Part shown: positions 1 to 8,066 of the stretch, one piece after another | Numbering within the stretch: the first letter of the stretch is position 1 | Layout of the letters: the number at the start of each line of letters is the position of its first letter | From: an uncultured Bacilli bacterium | Lineage (GTDB): Bacteria > Bacillota_I > Bacilli_A > RF39 > UBA660 | Length of the DNA: 46,948 bases | Direction of reading: 5' to 3' | Assembly: GCA_910576795.1 (NCBI GenBank) | Contig: CAJTIX010000009.1 | Coordinates: 1 to 46,948, forward strand | The notes under the pieces: model-generated | What the model saw: only the letters and a program-made list of their open reading frames with translations | The model's database searches: none | Told to the model about the DNA's origin: nothing | Translations under genes and position numbers: made by a program

Positions 1-28
1 CATATTTTCCATTATAGAACTTTTTCAT
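1..28 (-). CDS. start of an unidentified leftward gene (partial)
   Basis: On the minus strand an ATG at 28-26 follows an AGAGGTG ribosome binding site (plus-strand positions 34-40) at good spacing. Nine codons are visible, reading MKKFYNGKY, before the window edge. This is too short to assign a family. It is divergent from the P-type ATPase gene, and the about 150 bp between them must hold both promoters. The call rests only on the start codon and ribosome binding site. Confidence 0.45.
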
Positions 29-185
29 TTCATCACCTCTACTTATAACATACAAGATGATTTTTCTTTTTCCTTTTTGATTAGATAAAATATAGATGAT
101 TATTTACATAATGTCGAAATAAAGTAGTTAGAAAAAATTCTAGGTTTCTCATTTCCCCAATATAGTGTAATGTAGGAGGGAACCT

Positions 186-2816
186 ATGAAATTCAATACA
201 AATATACAAACAGGACTTACAGAAGAAGAAGTAATTCAAAGCAAAGAAAAATATGGAACCAATCAAATTACAACAGTAGAACAAACAGGTTTTATGAAAA
301 AGTTACTAGAAACATTAGGAGATCCAATAATCCGTATTTTGTTAATCGCACTTGGGATTAAAGTAGTTTTTTTAATTCAAGATTTTGATTGGTATGAGAC
401 CGTTGGAATTGTGATTGCTATTTTTATTGCCTCCTTTATTTCTACCATCTCTGAATATGGAAGTGAACAAGCTTTTATCAAATTACAAGAAGAATCCTCT
501 AAAATCAAATGTCGTGTCAAGCGAAATGGAAACATAAAAGAAATTGGCGTGGATGAGGTAGTCGTAGGGGATATTGTTTTACTGGAATCTGGTGATAAAA
601 TTCCAGCAGATGGTTTTATTGTAGAAGGTGAGATTAGTGTAGACGAATCTTCTATCAATGGGGAAGCCAAAGAGGCGTATAAATACCCAGTAGGTGAAAC
701 GATTACGGAAAAAAATCAAGTATATAGAGGAACAGTTGTCTATTCGAAACAAGCTCATATGATTGTCAATAAAATAGGAAATGATACCTTGTATGGTAAA
801 CTTGCAGCGGAACTCTTAGAAAATCAACCAGAAAGCCCTCTTAAAATACGATTGCGTGAACTCGCAAAATTCATTAGTAAAATAGGATATGTAGGAGCTG
901 TCTTGGTCTCTATATCTTATTTATTTTCCATTATTTTTATCAATAATGGATTTCAAATGGATCAAGTAGCCGCTACGGTGAGTAATATTCCACTTATGAT
1001 TGGTCATATTTTATATGCATTGACATTAAGTGTGACTATTATTGTTGTTGCTGTTCCAGAAGGACTTCCAATGATGATCACACTTGTTTTATCTTCCAAT
1101 ATGAAACGAATGCTCAAAAATAATGTACTAGTACGCAAAATGGTTGGTATTGAAACGGCAGGTAGTATCAATATTCTATTTACAGATAAAACAGGAACTT
1201 TGACCAAAGGAAAACTAGAAGTAACACATTTTGTAAGTGGAAATTTAAAAGAATTTAACCATGAATTTGAATTAGAAAAATATGAGAAATTACATCGTTT
1301 ATTTAAAATGTCATCTATTTATAACAATGCCAGTACCTATGATGAAAACCATAATGTTATAGGTGGAAACATTACAGATCGTGCTCTTTTAAAATTTATT
1401 ACATCAAATCCTAAGATGAATCTTCAAATCATAGATACCATTCCTTTTAATAGTAAAGAGAAGTATGCCTGTACAACTATCTTAGATAATCATAAAAAAA
1501 TGAAATTAATCAAAGGTGCACCAGAAAAATTACTGGAACATTGTACCCATTATTATGATGAACTTGGAAATAAAAAATCATTATATAATAAAAACAATAT
1601 AACCGTTTATTTAAAACAAATGACCAAAATGGGTATTCGTGTCTTAGCGCTCGCGATCAATGATAATTATGATATAAAAGATACCTTCAAAGATATTACT
1701 TTAATTGGTTTTGTTTTAATCAAAGATGAAGTACGTAAAGAAGCCATTACTGGAATTGAACTCGTCAAAAATGCCCATATTCAAACCGTTATGATTACGG
1801 GGGATAACAAAGACACAGCTTATACAATTGGAAAAGAAGTGGGATTAATTACAGATAGTAAAGATTTGGTTTTAACTAGCGATGAATTAAAGCAAAAAAC
1901 AGATGATGAAATCAAAAAGATACTTCCTAATTTACGTATTGTAGCCAGAGCCCTTCCTCAAGACAAAAGTCGTTTGGTGCGAATTGCTCAGGAATTAAAT
2001 TTAGTAGTTGGAATGACAGGAGACGGGGTCAATGATGCGCCGGCCCTTAAAAAAGCCGATGTTGGTTTTGCGATGGGAAGTGGAACGGAAGTTTCTAAAG
2101 AAGCCAGTGATATTGTAATATTAGATGATAATTTTCTATCCATATCCAAAGCCATTTTATTTGGAAGAACTATATTCAAAAGTATTCGAAAATTTATTAT
2201 TGTACAACTAACGATTAATTTCTGTGCGATCAGTTTATCCATTATAGGTCCTTTTATAGGTATTGATACTCCAATTACAGTCATTCAAATGTTGTGGATT
2301 AATATGGTTATGGATACACTCGCTGGACTTGCCTTTGCGTATGAACCACCATTATTGGAATATATGAAAGAATATCCGAAGAAAAAAAACGAATCGATTA
2401 TCAATCCTTATATGATGCAACAGATTGTTGTAACAGGATTATATTCCGCTTTGCTTTGTGTTCTATTCTTAAAACTACCCTTTGTAAAAGAATGGTTCCA
2501 GGGCAATCAAGCAGAATTTATGACAGCGTTCTTTGGTCTATTTATCTTTATTGATATATTCAATAGTTTTAATGCAAGAACGAATCGTCTCAATCTACTC
2601 GCTCATATTTCCAAAAATAAAGTTTTTTTAGCCATTATGATCTTTGTAATAGTGGTACAAATTATCCTCATTTATTATGGTGGAGAACTATTCCGTACTG
2701 TAGGTTTAAATCTAAAAGAATTCCAAATTATGATTTTTTTAGCAGCGACAGTGATTCCAATTGATTGGTTACGAAAACTATATCTAAGGAGTAAAGGTCG
2801 TGTAGGTGGTGTCTAG
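186..2816 (+). CDS. calcium-translocating P-type ATPase, PMCA-type (P2B)
   Basis: An 876-residue P2-type cation pump, full length for the family. It couples ATP hydrolysis to cation export through an aspartyl-phosphate. The sequence shows an N-terminal cation-ATPase domain, the M4 ion-binding motif PEGLP near residue 291, the phosphorylation motif DKTGTLT with Asp at about 334, a TGDNKDTA motif, and the hinge MTGDGVNDAP near 610. M6 reads NMVMDT (Asn about 706, Asp about 710). This matches the plasma-membrane Ca-ATPase pattern with a single Ca site rather than the SERCA pattern, so Ca2+ is the likely substrate. The start ATG at 186 has TAGGAGGG at 173-180. It is monocistronic: a hairpin terminator follows, and the upstream neighbour is divergent. 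Substrate specificity is inferred from motifs only. Confidence 0.93.
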   Translation: MKFNTNIQTGLTEEEVIQSKEKYGTNQITTVEQTGFMKKLLETLGDPIIRILLIALGIKVVFLIQDFDWYETVGIVIAIFIASFISTISEYGSEQAFIKLQEESSKIKCRVKRNGNIKEIGVDEVVVGDIVLLESGDKIPADGFIVEGEISVDESSINGEAKEAYKYPVGETITEKNQVYRGTVVYSKQAHMIVNKIGNDTLYGKLAAELLENQPESPLKIRLRELAKFISKIGYVGAVLVSISYLFSIIFINNGFQMDQVAATVSNIPLMIGHILYALTLSVTIIVVAVPEGLPMMITLVLSSNMKRMLKNNVLVRKMVGIETAGSINILFTDKTGTLTKGKLEVTHFVSGNLKEFNHEFELEKYEKLHRLFKMSSIYNNASTYDENHNVIGGNITDRALLKFITSNPKMNLQIIDTIPFNSKEKYACTTILDNHKKMKLIKGAPEKLLEHCTHYYDELGNKKSLYNKNNITVYLKQMTKMGIRVLALAINDNYDIKDTFKDITLIGFVLIKDEVRKEAITGIELVKNAHIQTVMITGDNKDTAYTIGKEVGLITDSKDLVLTSDELKQKTDDEIKKILPNLRIVARALPQDKSRLVRIAQELNLVVGMTGDGVNDAPALKKADVGFAMGSGTEVSKEASDIVILDDNFLSISKAILFGRTIFKSIRKFIIVQLTINFCAISLSIIGPFIGIDTPITVIQMLWINMVMDTLAGLAFAYEPPLLEYMKEYPKKKNESIINPYMMQQIVVTGLYSALLCVLFLKLPFVKEWFQGNQAEFMTAFFGLFIFIDIFNSFNARTNRLNLLAHISKNKVFLAIMIFVIVVQIILIYYGGELFRTVGLNLKEFQIMIFLAATVIPIDWLRKLYLRSKGRVGGV

Positions 2817-2843
2817 TTTTGACACTTCATATACAAAATAATC

Positions 2844-2869
2844 AAAAATGACAATCTTGTCGTTTTTTC
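2844..2869 (+). terminator. intrinsic terminator of the P-type ATPase gene
   Basis: A 10-bp stem (2844-2853 with 2858-2867, one G-T pair) with a 4-nt loop. The right arm ends in a run of six T. It lies 28 bp after the stop codon. Confidence 0.75.
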
Positions 2870-2941
2870 TTTTATACGAATTGTCGGTATAATGTTGTAT
2901 AAATAGAAGTATTGCTGTAAAATAATAATTAAGGTGAATTT

Positions 2942-3487
2942 ATGATTTATTTATATAAAGATTTAACAAAACAAGGATATAGCGACTATCAAATCAAAAA
3001 AATGGTTCAAAATAAGCAACTTTACATGGTAGAAAAAGGGGTCTATTCTGTCAATCAAACGTATGATCCGTTAGAAGTAATTACCAAAAAACATCCCAAT
3101 GTGATTGTGACTTTAGAAACAGCTTGTTATTGTTATAAGTTACTATCAAAACAAAAGTTACCATATAAAGTAGCGACGAAACAAAAAGATAGAAAAATTT
3201 TGGATGAGAGGGTAAAACAAATTTTTATGACTGATCTTTTATATCCGATTGGTAAGAGTACCATTACATATCAGGCATATCCAATTCATATTTATGATTT
3301 GGAAAGATTATTAATAGAGGTAGTCCGCAATAAAACCAATATGGATTATGAAATTTATCATGAAATTATGGAAAGTTATAAAAAATTAACTCGTCTACTT
3401 AACTTAGAGAAGCTAAATAGTTACATTTCATATTTTAAAGACCCTAAAATAGTTATTCGAATCAAAAAGGAAGTATTTCAAAAATGA
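2942..3487 (+). CDS. AbiEi-like antitoxin/transcriptional regulator family protein, solitary
   Basis: A 181-residue protein. The N-terminal about 50 residues look like the winged-HTH that opens AbiEi-type antitoxins (a short helix, then a VEKGVYSVN strand turn). The motif IYDLERLLIEVVRNK near 115-130 corresponds to the conserved Y-DLERT-x-D-x-R segment of AbiEi proteins. In that family AbiEi represses its operon and counters the AbiEii nucleotidyltransferase toxin (type IV toxin-antitoxin). No AbiEii gene follows: a terminator overlaps the stop codon and the next gene is agrA. The ribosome binding site is AAGGTG, 6 nt before the ATG. It could be an orphan regulator or a remnant. Family assignment is by motif recall only. 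Confidence 0.6.
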   Translation: MIYLYKDLTKQGYSDYQIKKMVQNKQLYMVEKGVYSVNQTYDPLEVITKKHPNVIVTLETACYCYKLLSKQKLPYKVATKQKDRKILDERVKQIFMTDLLYPIGKSTITYQAYPIHIYDLERLLIEVVRNKTNMDYEIYHEIMESYKKLTRLLNLEKLNSYISYFKDPKIVIRIKKEVFQK

Positions 3488-3506
3488 CATAAATGTGTCA
3501 TTTTTT
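3481..3506 (+). terminator. intrinsic terminator overlapping the AbiEi-like stop codon
   Basis: AAAATGACA (3481-3489) pairs with TGTCATTTT (3496-3504) around a 6-nt loop, followed by more T. The stop codon TGA lies inside the left arm. Confidence 0.75.
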
Positions 3507-3647
3507 AGTCTAATTTATTCTTTTCAGACACGATTTTATAAAAGTGGAGATAAAATACTAGACAAAGATAGTAGAAAAAATATAATAAATGACAGGAATA
3601 TACATTATTATTTTTTAACTATATATTACCAAATTTTTCCAGTTTCA

Positions 3648-3702
3648 TTGCAAATATTGTCGAATCATGATAAAATGGAAAAGCAACAAGTTAACTTGTT
3701 GC
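3648..3702 (+). promoter_or_regulatory. agrA promoter with a 20-bp palindrome at the predicted transcription start
   Basis: TTGCAA (3648-3653), a 17-bp spacer and TAAAAT (3671-3676) form a good sigma-A-type promoter. Starting about 7 bp after the -10 box is a perfect 20-bp palindrome (3683-3702, half-site GCAACAAGTT). It sits exactly where transcription should begin, so it may be a repressor/activator site or a 5' hairpin in the mRNA. The region 3507-3647 shows nothing else clear. Confidence 0.5.
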
Positions 3703-3733
3703 AAATGTAAAAAGAATAAATAGGAGTGATAAT

Positions 3734-4456
3734 ATGATAAGTTTTGCAGTATGTGATGACGAAAAAGAATTCCGAAAAAAAGTTGTGAAAACAATCGATA
3801 AGATATTTATGAAAAATACAATCGATTATGAAGTAACTGAATTTAGCGGGTATGATAAAAACTTTGAAAATTTTATCGAGCAACCTATGACATCTAAAAT
3901 ATATATATTGGATATTGAAGTGAATAATAGTATGTCAGGTATTGATATTGCTAGAAAAATTCGAAAAAATGATTGGAATAGTATCATTATTATGGTAACT
4001 TCTCATGCAGATATGGGATATGATGCTTTAAAGGCGCAGATTATGCTATTAGCTTTTATTTCTAAATATGATGAGTGTGAAAAAAATTTAATTACTGTTT
4101 TAAAAAAAGCAGTTTCGAGAATTGATAATAAAAAAGTACTAATATTCGAAACCAATGGAATATCACATCGTATTTATTTGGATGATATTTTATATGTAAC
4201 GAAAGACACTGTAGATAGAAAATGTATTATTAAAACGACTTATAGTGAATTTGCAGTCAATCGCACAATGAATCAGATGATTGAAGATTTAGATGGAAGA
4301 TTCTTTCTTTCACACAGGAGTTGTTTAGTAAATACGGAAAAAATTAAACAAATAGATTGGAAGCAAAATATTATTTATTTTGATCAAAACAATTGTATAG
4401 ATCTTTTAGCAAGAGATAAAAAGAAGGGATTGAAGGAATTTGTCAGTATCAATTAG
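3734..4456 (+). CDS. agrA: AgrA-like LytTR response regulator
   Basis: A 240-residue two-component regulator. The receiver domain (about 1-125) has the acidic pair D8/D9, phospho-acceptor D60 in YILDIE, S90 and K111. The LytTR DNA-binding domain spans about 130-235 and includes the segment FFLSHRSCLVN. LytTR proteins of this type bind direct repeats upstream of quorum-sensing targets. The ribosome binding site TAGGAGTG (3722-3729) supports the ATG at 3734. It is first in an operon with the sensor kinase gene and overlaps it by 17 bp. It lies next to AgrB and AgrD genes on the opposite strand, which makes the AgrA assignment firm. Its expression may be controlled through the palindrome at 3683-3702. 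Confidence 0.9.
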   Translation: MISFAVCDDEKEFRKKVVKTIDKIFMKNTIDYEVTEFSGYDKNFENFIEQPMTSKIYILDIEVNNSMSGIDIARKIRKNDWNSIIIMVTSHADMGYDALKAQIMLLAFISKYDECEKNLITVLKKAVSRIDNKKVLIFETNGISHRIYLDDILYVTKDTVDRKCIIKTTYSEFAVNRTMNQMIEDLDGRFFLSHRSCLVNTEKIKQIDWKQNIIYFDQNNCIDLLARDKKKGLKEFVSIN

Positions 4457-5744
4457 TTGGTTTGTAATAGGTATTATCAACAACCTATTATACTGTTATT
4501 TATTTTTAAAATTAACAAATAGTAATGAAAAGAGTTTTAATAGAAAATCTATTTTTTTTAGTTTATTATTTTCGATAATAAATTGTTATGTTATCTCGCA
4601 GGATATGATAATAAGACCAATTGTAGTAAACATATGTTGTATGTTAATTTTATATTTATCATATAAAGCAACTCTTTCAAAATCCATCATTACGGTTTTA
4701 ATTTTATCATCCATTTTTACCGTTGGTGAGTTAATAGTTGGTATTGTGTTTCCAATTTTATTTGATATTAACTTTGTAGAAATGAGCAATCCTAGTCAGG
4801 TAATTCTAGGTAATGCAAGTATATTTTTTCTTGTATTGATATTTTTATGTAATAAAAAAATTAGAAATATATTAACGACTTTAATTAAATGGTGTACAGA
4901 TAATAAGACATTTAAAATTTTTGCATTATCAATTTTAGTAATTATAACACTATCAATACTTCTAAAACAAAGTATATTGCAATGGGATTCAATACCTAAT
5001 CTTTTTGTAACAGATATTTTTATTATTTGCATATTGGTATTTGTTGTATTATATTTTAAGGAAAATAGTGATAGAAATAAATTGGCACATCAATATGATA
5101 AACTTCTAGGTCATGTTCAAGCTTATGAAAAATTGATTATAGAAAAAAGCAAAGATCAACATGAATATAAAAATCAATTAATATTATTGCGAGGACTTAT
5201 CAGTAAAAATAATAAAAAAGCAATTGATTATGTGAATCAATTATTAGATATCAGTAATAAGGATATTAACTATAATTGGTTAACGAAATTGAATAATATT
5301 CCTTCTGGAGGATTAAAAGGGTTAATTTATTACAAGGTATCACAAATGCAAGAACAAGATATTAAAGTTTATATTGACATCAGTAAAGAACTGGAACAAG
5401 AAAAGGTTTGGAAAACTTGTGATAAATATCTTCGTGATGTTAGCCGTGTGATAGGTGTTTATATTGATAATGCAATAGAAGCCTCTATACATGCCAACAA
5501 AAAATATGTCATAATTGAAGCTGAATTAGTCAATGATGATATTGTATTTTCATTTTCCAATACATATGCTGGATCAATTGATGTGAATAGTATTGATAGT
5601 GCAGGATTCTCTACAAAAGGTAAAGGAAAAGGATATGGACTTTCTTTAGTAAGAGATATTATCAGTAAGAATGATTATTTAGAACAACAGAGAGAAATTA
5701 ATGGTATTTATTTTGTTCAAAAATTAATTATTAGAAAAAAATAA
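4440..5744 (+). CDS. agrC: AgrC-like sensor histidine kinase (HPK10, GHKL type)
   Basis: A 434-residue membrane kinase. Residues 1-205 contain about six hydrophobic segments, the peptide-sensing module of AgrC-type receptors. The dimerisation helix carries the phospho-accepting His241 in DQHEYKNQL. The ATPase domain shows the N-box VYIDNAIEAS (N344) and the glycine-rich box STKGKGKGYGLSLV near 391-404. The start is TTG at 4440 with GAAGG just upstream, overlapping the agrA stop by 17 bp and so probably translationally coupled. The expected ligand is the cyclic peptide made from the convergent AgrB/AgrD pair. The order A then C is reversed relative to staphylococcal agrBDCA. Confidence 0.88.
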   Translation: MSVSISWFVIGIINNLLYCYLFLKLTNSNEKSFNRKSIFFSLLFSIINCYVISQDMIIRPIVVNICCMLILYLSYKATLSKSIITVLILSSIFTVGELIVGIVFPILFDINFVEMSNPSQVILGNASIFFLVLIFLCNKKIRNILTTLIKWCTDNKTFKIFALSILVIITLSILLKQSILQWDSIPNLFVTDIFIICILVFVVLYFKENSDRNKLAHQYDKLLGHVQAYEKLIIEKSKDQHEYKNQLILLRGLISKNNKKAIDYVNQLLDISNKDINYNWLTKLNNIPSGGLKGLIYYKVSQMQEQDIKVYIDISKELEQEKVWKTCDKYLRDVSRVIGVYIDNAIEASIHANKKYVIIEAELVNDDIVFSFSNTYAGSIDVNSIDSAGFSTKGKGKGYGLSLVRDIISKNDYLEQQREINGIYFVQKLIIRKK

Positions 5745-5770
5745 AAACGGAATCCCCGTTTTTATTTTTC
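5737..5770. terminator. bidirectional terminator between agrC and agrD
   Basis: A long near-perfect inverted repeat centred on 5751-5755. A run AAAATAAAAACGG pairs with CCGTTTTTATTTT, so both strands give a GC-tipped hairpin flanked by T. It sits between two convergent genes and overlaps the last codons of both agrC and agrD. Confidence 0.7.
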
Positions 5771-5887
5771 AATTAAACTTTTTGGCATTTCTGGTTCATC
5801 AATCCACCAAACATAGCACCCAGTAGTTCCAGCTCCTGCACCTAAACTAGCAATTGCTGTAAAAATTCTTGAAAATAATTTTGACAT
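5762..5887 (-). CDS. agrD: AgrD-like autoinducing peptide precursor (41 aa)
   Basis: A 41-residue precursor. Its layout matches AgrD: an amphipathic N-terminal helix (MSKLFSRIFTAIASLGAGAG), a short core with the only cysteine (TTGCYVWWI), then the acidic recognition tail DEPEMPKSLIEK. The tail closely resembles the DE-E-PKEL tail of staphylococcal AgrD, which AgrB recognises and removes. By homology the mature signal is a thiolactone ring beginning at Cys24. It would have five residues (CYVWW), or six if cleavage is directly before DEPE. Start ATG at 5887-5885 follows an excellent GGAGGAGG site (plus positions 5893-5901). It lies 32 bp downstream of agrB in the same direction. Confidence 0.92.
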   Translation of the reverse strand: MSKLFSRIFTAIASLGAGAGTTGCYVWWIDEPEMPKSLIEK

Positions 5888-5919
5888 AATTTTTCCTCCT
5901 CCTTATTCTATATTAAACA

Positions 5920-6546
5920 TTATAAAATGTTTAACTCAGCTTCATTTGTTTTCAGATAATCTTTATAATTATCATAGCTTAAATGGAAAATTTTATAAGT
6001 AATTGGTAAAATTAATACGATTTCATTATAAATTCCAAATAATATTAGATTTGATAGAATTTCATCCTTAACTCCTAATAGAATAGATACTAATATAATA
6101 CAATTAATGGTTGTTATATATTTATATCTTTTTCTTCTATCTGCATGAATTAAAGGATGCTTCACTGTATCTGCAGGGGCATATCGATAAATGAGTGCTA
6201 CCGCAATAATACCTAAGATTAATTTTATATATATAGGAATCACAATATACTTAGCCAAAACAGGTAAAAGAATAAAAACCGCTGTAGAAGAAGTTAAACA
6301 AATCCAACTTTTACTAGCATGTAATCCGAATCCTGTTTTTCTTAATATATTGAAAAATATCAACATGAGAATCATTTCCCAAAAAACATGAAGTAAAATT
6401 GCAATTGTGAAAATGATAATTGCTTTTGTAATTGTTAGATAAAATCCTTCTAAACCATATCGCATTTCATCCATTTTGATATCATCATACTCAGGATGAT
6501 ATTTTTTGATTGTCTGAAGCGAATACTTTAAAAATTTCTTCTTCAT
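5920..6546 (-). CDS. agrB: AgrB-like peptide-processing membrane cysteine protease
   Basis: A 208-residue membrane protein of typical AgrB length. AgrB cleaves the C-terminal tail of AgrD and forms the thiolactone. The catalytic pair is visible as His76 and Cys83 in GLHASKSWIC, matching His77/Cys84 of the staphylococcal enzyme. The conserved YAPADTVKHPL segment follows at about 122-132. Several hydrophobic segments fit a four- to six-pass topology. The start at 6546 has AGGGG 6 nt upstream. It forms an agrBD operon reading toward agrAC. An inverted repeat TTGCATT/AATGCAA (6560-6566, 6584-6590) lies just upstream and could be part of its control region. Confidence 0.92.
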   Translation of the reverse strand: MKKKFLKYSLQTIKKYHPEYDDIKMDEMRYGLEGFYLTITKAIIIFTIAILLHVFWEMILMLIFFNILRKTGFGLHASKSWICLTSSTAVFILLPVLAKYIVIPIYIKLILGIIAVALIYRYAPADTVKHPLIHADRRKRYKYITTINCIILVSILLGVKDEILSNLILFGIYNEIVLILPITYKIFHLSYDNYKDYLKTNEAELNIL

Positions 6547-6646
6547 AGCAACCCCTACCTTGCATTAAGCTTATCACTATTAAAATGCAAAAATTGAAAA
6601 TTTGTATTAATCGTTTTTACAAATACTCTAATTGGAAGGAGAAAGA

Positions 6647-6700
6647 ATGAAATATTCCGTGAAGAACAATTTGTACACAAAAGAGTACCAAATTAGTTAA
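6647..6700 (+). CDS. possible 17-aa leader or small peptide ORF upstream of the cold-shock gene
   Basis: ATG at 6647 is preceded by AAGGAGAAAGA, a strong ribosome binding site at ideal spacing. The frame gives 17 codons (MKYSVKNNLYTKEYQIS) and ends within a 7-bp stem (6689-6695 with 6698-6704), with a T-rich stretch at 6714-6720 beyond. No family is known to me. The remaining space up to the cold-shock gene (6721-6873) shows no gene and may be its long 5' UTR. Coding status is uncertain; the ribosome binding site is the only support. Confidence 0.3.
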   Translation: MKYSVKNNLYTKEYQIS

Positions 6701-6873
6701 TTTGATTGTTGCCCTTTTTTATATTTGGTACCATAAAATCGTGCCTTTCATACAATAACTATATTCAAGAGAAAATAATGTCGATATTTTTGGTTTGAAA
6801 TAAGTTGAACTGGCATCTTAGGAACAGTATATTTATATTGTAAGCACAAATATGCTAGAAGGGAGATTTGAGT

Positions 6874-7086
6874 ATGCGCGGTAAGGTTAAATGGTTCAAT
6901 AATGAGAAAGGATTCGGATTCATTGAATATAATGAAGGCGAAGACATCTTTGTTCACTATTCTTCTATTTTATCAGAAGGATATAAGACCCTAGTTGAAG
7001 GTCAATATGTTGAATTTGAACTTGTGAGAACTGACAAAGGTTTACAAGCAAAGAACGTTGTAGAAATCAAGACTACTTTAGTATAG
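6874..7086 (+). CDS. cold-shock protein, CspA family
   Basis: A 70-residue single OB-fold nucleic-acid chaperone, almost entirely the cold-shock domain. It starts MRGKVKWFNNEKGFGFIE and contains RNP1 (KGFGFIE) and RNP2 (IFVHYS). Such proteins melt RNA secondary structure. ATG 6874 is chosen over the in-frame TTG at 6868 because AGAAGGGAG (6857-6865) is 8 nt from the ATG but only 2 nt from the TTG, and the domain begins at the ATG. A long untranslated stretch upstream fits the leader typical of cold-shock mRNAs. A terminator overlaps its end. Confidence 0.95.
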   Translation: MRGKVKWFNNEKGFGFIEYNEGEDIFVHYSSILSEGYKTLVEGQYVEFELVRTDKGLQAKNVVEIKTTLV

Positions 7087-7097
7087 TAGTTTTTTTG
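7072..7097 (+). terminator. intrinsic terminator of the cold-shock gene
   Basis: ACTACT (7072-7077) pairs with AGTAGT (7085-7090), followed by seven T. It overlaps the last codons and the stop codon. Confidence 0.65.
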
Positions 7098-7275
7098 TTT
7101 TTAAAAAATCGATCCTATATATTATAAAAATTGATATACGAAAATATAAAAATTTTTATACAAACCAATATTTTGTTAGTACTTCGAAATGCTTAGAGAG
7201 TATCTACATTAGTTATATACTTTTAAGAAATTTTATGTTAGAATAATACTTAAATTTGATATGGGGAGGAATAAA

Positions 7276-7845
7276 ATGATTAAATTTAATATAAAAGAAG
7301 AGCAAATGAATAATTTGTGTAATAGGTTATCATATTTAGCTTATCAATTAAAAAAGGATGATACTGTTGAATGTATTTACTTTGCACCTTACAGACATAA
7401 AGGCGAATTTTATGAAAGATATGTTGATATAACTATACTAACAACAAAACATATAGATAAACATATGAATTTACTTATTAGTCCATTTTGGGAAATCCAT
7501 AATTTAGATAAATATGCAACTTCTAATGTTAGCAAATATGGAGTACGAATTCATATTGAAGTCAAAAAAGGTATCTATAAATTTCCAGAAAATCCATTTG
7601 GAAACATAAGAAATAAGGATTTTGACTTTACAATTGTACAAGATTTATTTAACTCAACGATTTTATTTGACAGAACAGGAAAGTATACGAATATTAAAGA
7701 AAAAGCCAAACAGATTGCTTCTTCCGGAAATAGTAGTTTATTTTATTATCAAAACCTTGCAACAATTATTCCTCCAATTGATGAACAATTAGAGCAAGCA
7801 ATGAAAGTCAAACAGTTGGAACAAGGGACAACTACAGAAAAATAA
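7276..7845 (+). CDS. hypothetical protein, possible nucleotidyltransferase-like fold
   Basis: A 189-residue soluble protein I do not recognise. The start is set at 7276 because the upstream in-frame ATG (7261) lies inside the ribosome binding site GGGGAGG (7263-7269). Two features recall degenerate minimal nucleotidyltransferases: a YVDITIL strand near residue 50 and the segment TILFDRTGKYTNIKEKAK near 130-147, like the strand-turn-helix ending MNT-type domains. The G-S-x10-D-x-D catalytic motif is absent, so this is only a fold guess. It is monocistronic. An A/T-rich inverted repeat (7859-7870 with 7872-7883) follows. Confidence 0.6.
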   Translation: MIKFNIKEEQMNNLCNRLSYLAYQLKKDDTVECIYFAPYRHKGEFYERYVDITILTTKHIDKHMNLLISPFWEIHNLDKYATSNVSKYGVRIHIEVKKGIYKFPENPFGNIRNKDFDFTIVQDLFNSTILFDRTGKYTNIKEKAKQIASSGNSSLFYYQNLATIIPPIDEQLEQAMKVKQLEQGTTTEK

Positions 7846-7903
7846 TCTATAACTTCCCAACTTTTTAAATAATTTAAAAAGTTATAAAATAGAAATTGGT
7901 AAC

Positions 7904-7932
7904 TTGCACAAACCAAAAAAATCTAGTATAAT
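7904..7932 (+). promoter_or_regulatory. promoter of the plus-strand RNA of the candidate type I TA locus
   Basis: TTGCAC (7904-7909), exactly 17 bp, then TATAAT (7927-7932). This is near-consensus and unusually strong for a region with no long gene downstream on this strand. Confidence 0.7.
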
Positions 7933-7938
7933 GTATAT

Positions 7939-8066
7939 AGATGGAAGAAATTCCATACAATAAAAAAGAGATACGTAGAACTTTCGTAGGTTAAGCGTTA
8001 TCTCTATGAATTACTTTTTATGAAACGCTTAAGATTCGCTAAGATGTGAGAAGCGTTTTCTTTTTA
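7939..8066 (+). ncRNA. candidate antisense (antitoxin) RNA, about 125 nt
   Basis: The RNA predicted from the promoter at 7904-7932 would open with a small hairpin (ATGGAA/TTCCAT, 7941-7956). A second stem joins AGAGATA (7967-7973) and TATCTCT (7999-8005). It ends at the hairpin and T-run around 8024-8065. Its 3' part overlaps the 3' end of the leftward toxin transcript. Its AACGCTTAA (8024-8032) is complementary to the 5' leader of that transcript, because the same 9 bp recur as a direct repeat at 8173-8181. This is the geometry of fst/par-type antitoxin RNAs. Function is inferred. Confidence 0.5.
8023..8065. terminator. shared bidirectional terminator of the convergent RNAs
   Basis: AAACGCTT (8023-8030) pairs with AAGCGTTT (8051-8058). 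On the plus strand it is followed by TTCTTTTT, on the minus strand by CATAAAAAG. It would end both convergent transcripts, making their 3' ends complementary. Confidence 0.5.

Noticed and set aside
3495..3710. Rightward ORF of 71 codons between the AbiEi-like gene and agrA
   Set aside because: It begins inside the terminator of the previous gene, has no ribosome binding site and covers the agrA promoter; no protein-like pattern.
6724..6740. 16-bp TTTGGTACCATAAAAT shared with about 18678
   Set aside because: A single shared 16-mer in AT-rich DNA of this length is close to what chance would give; no flanking similarity.
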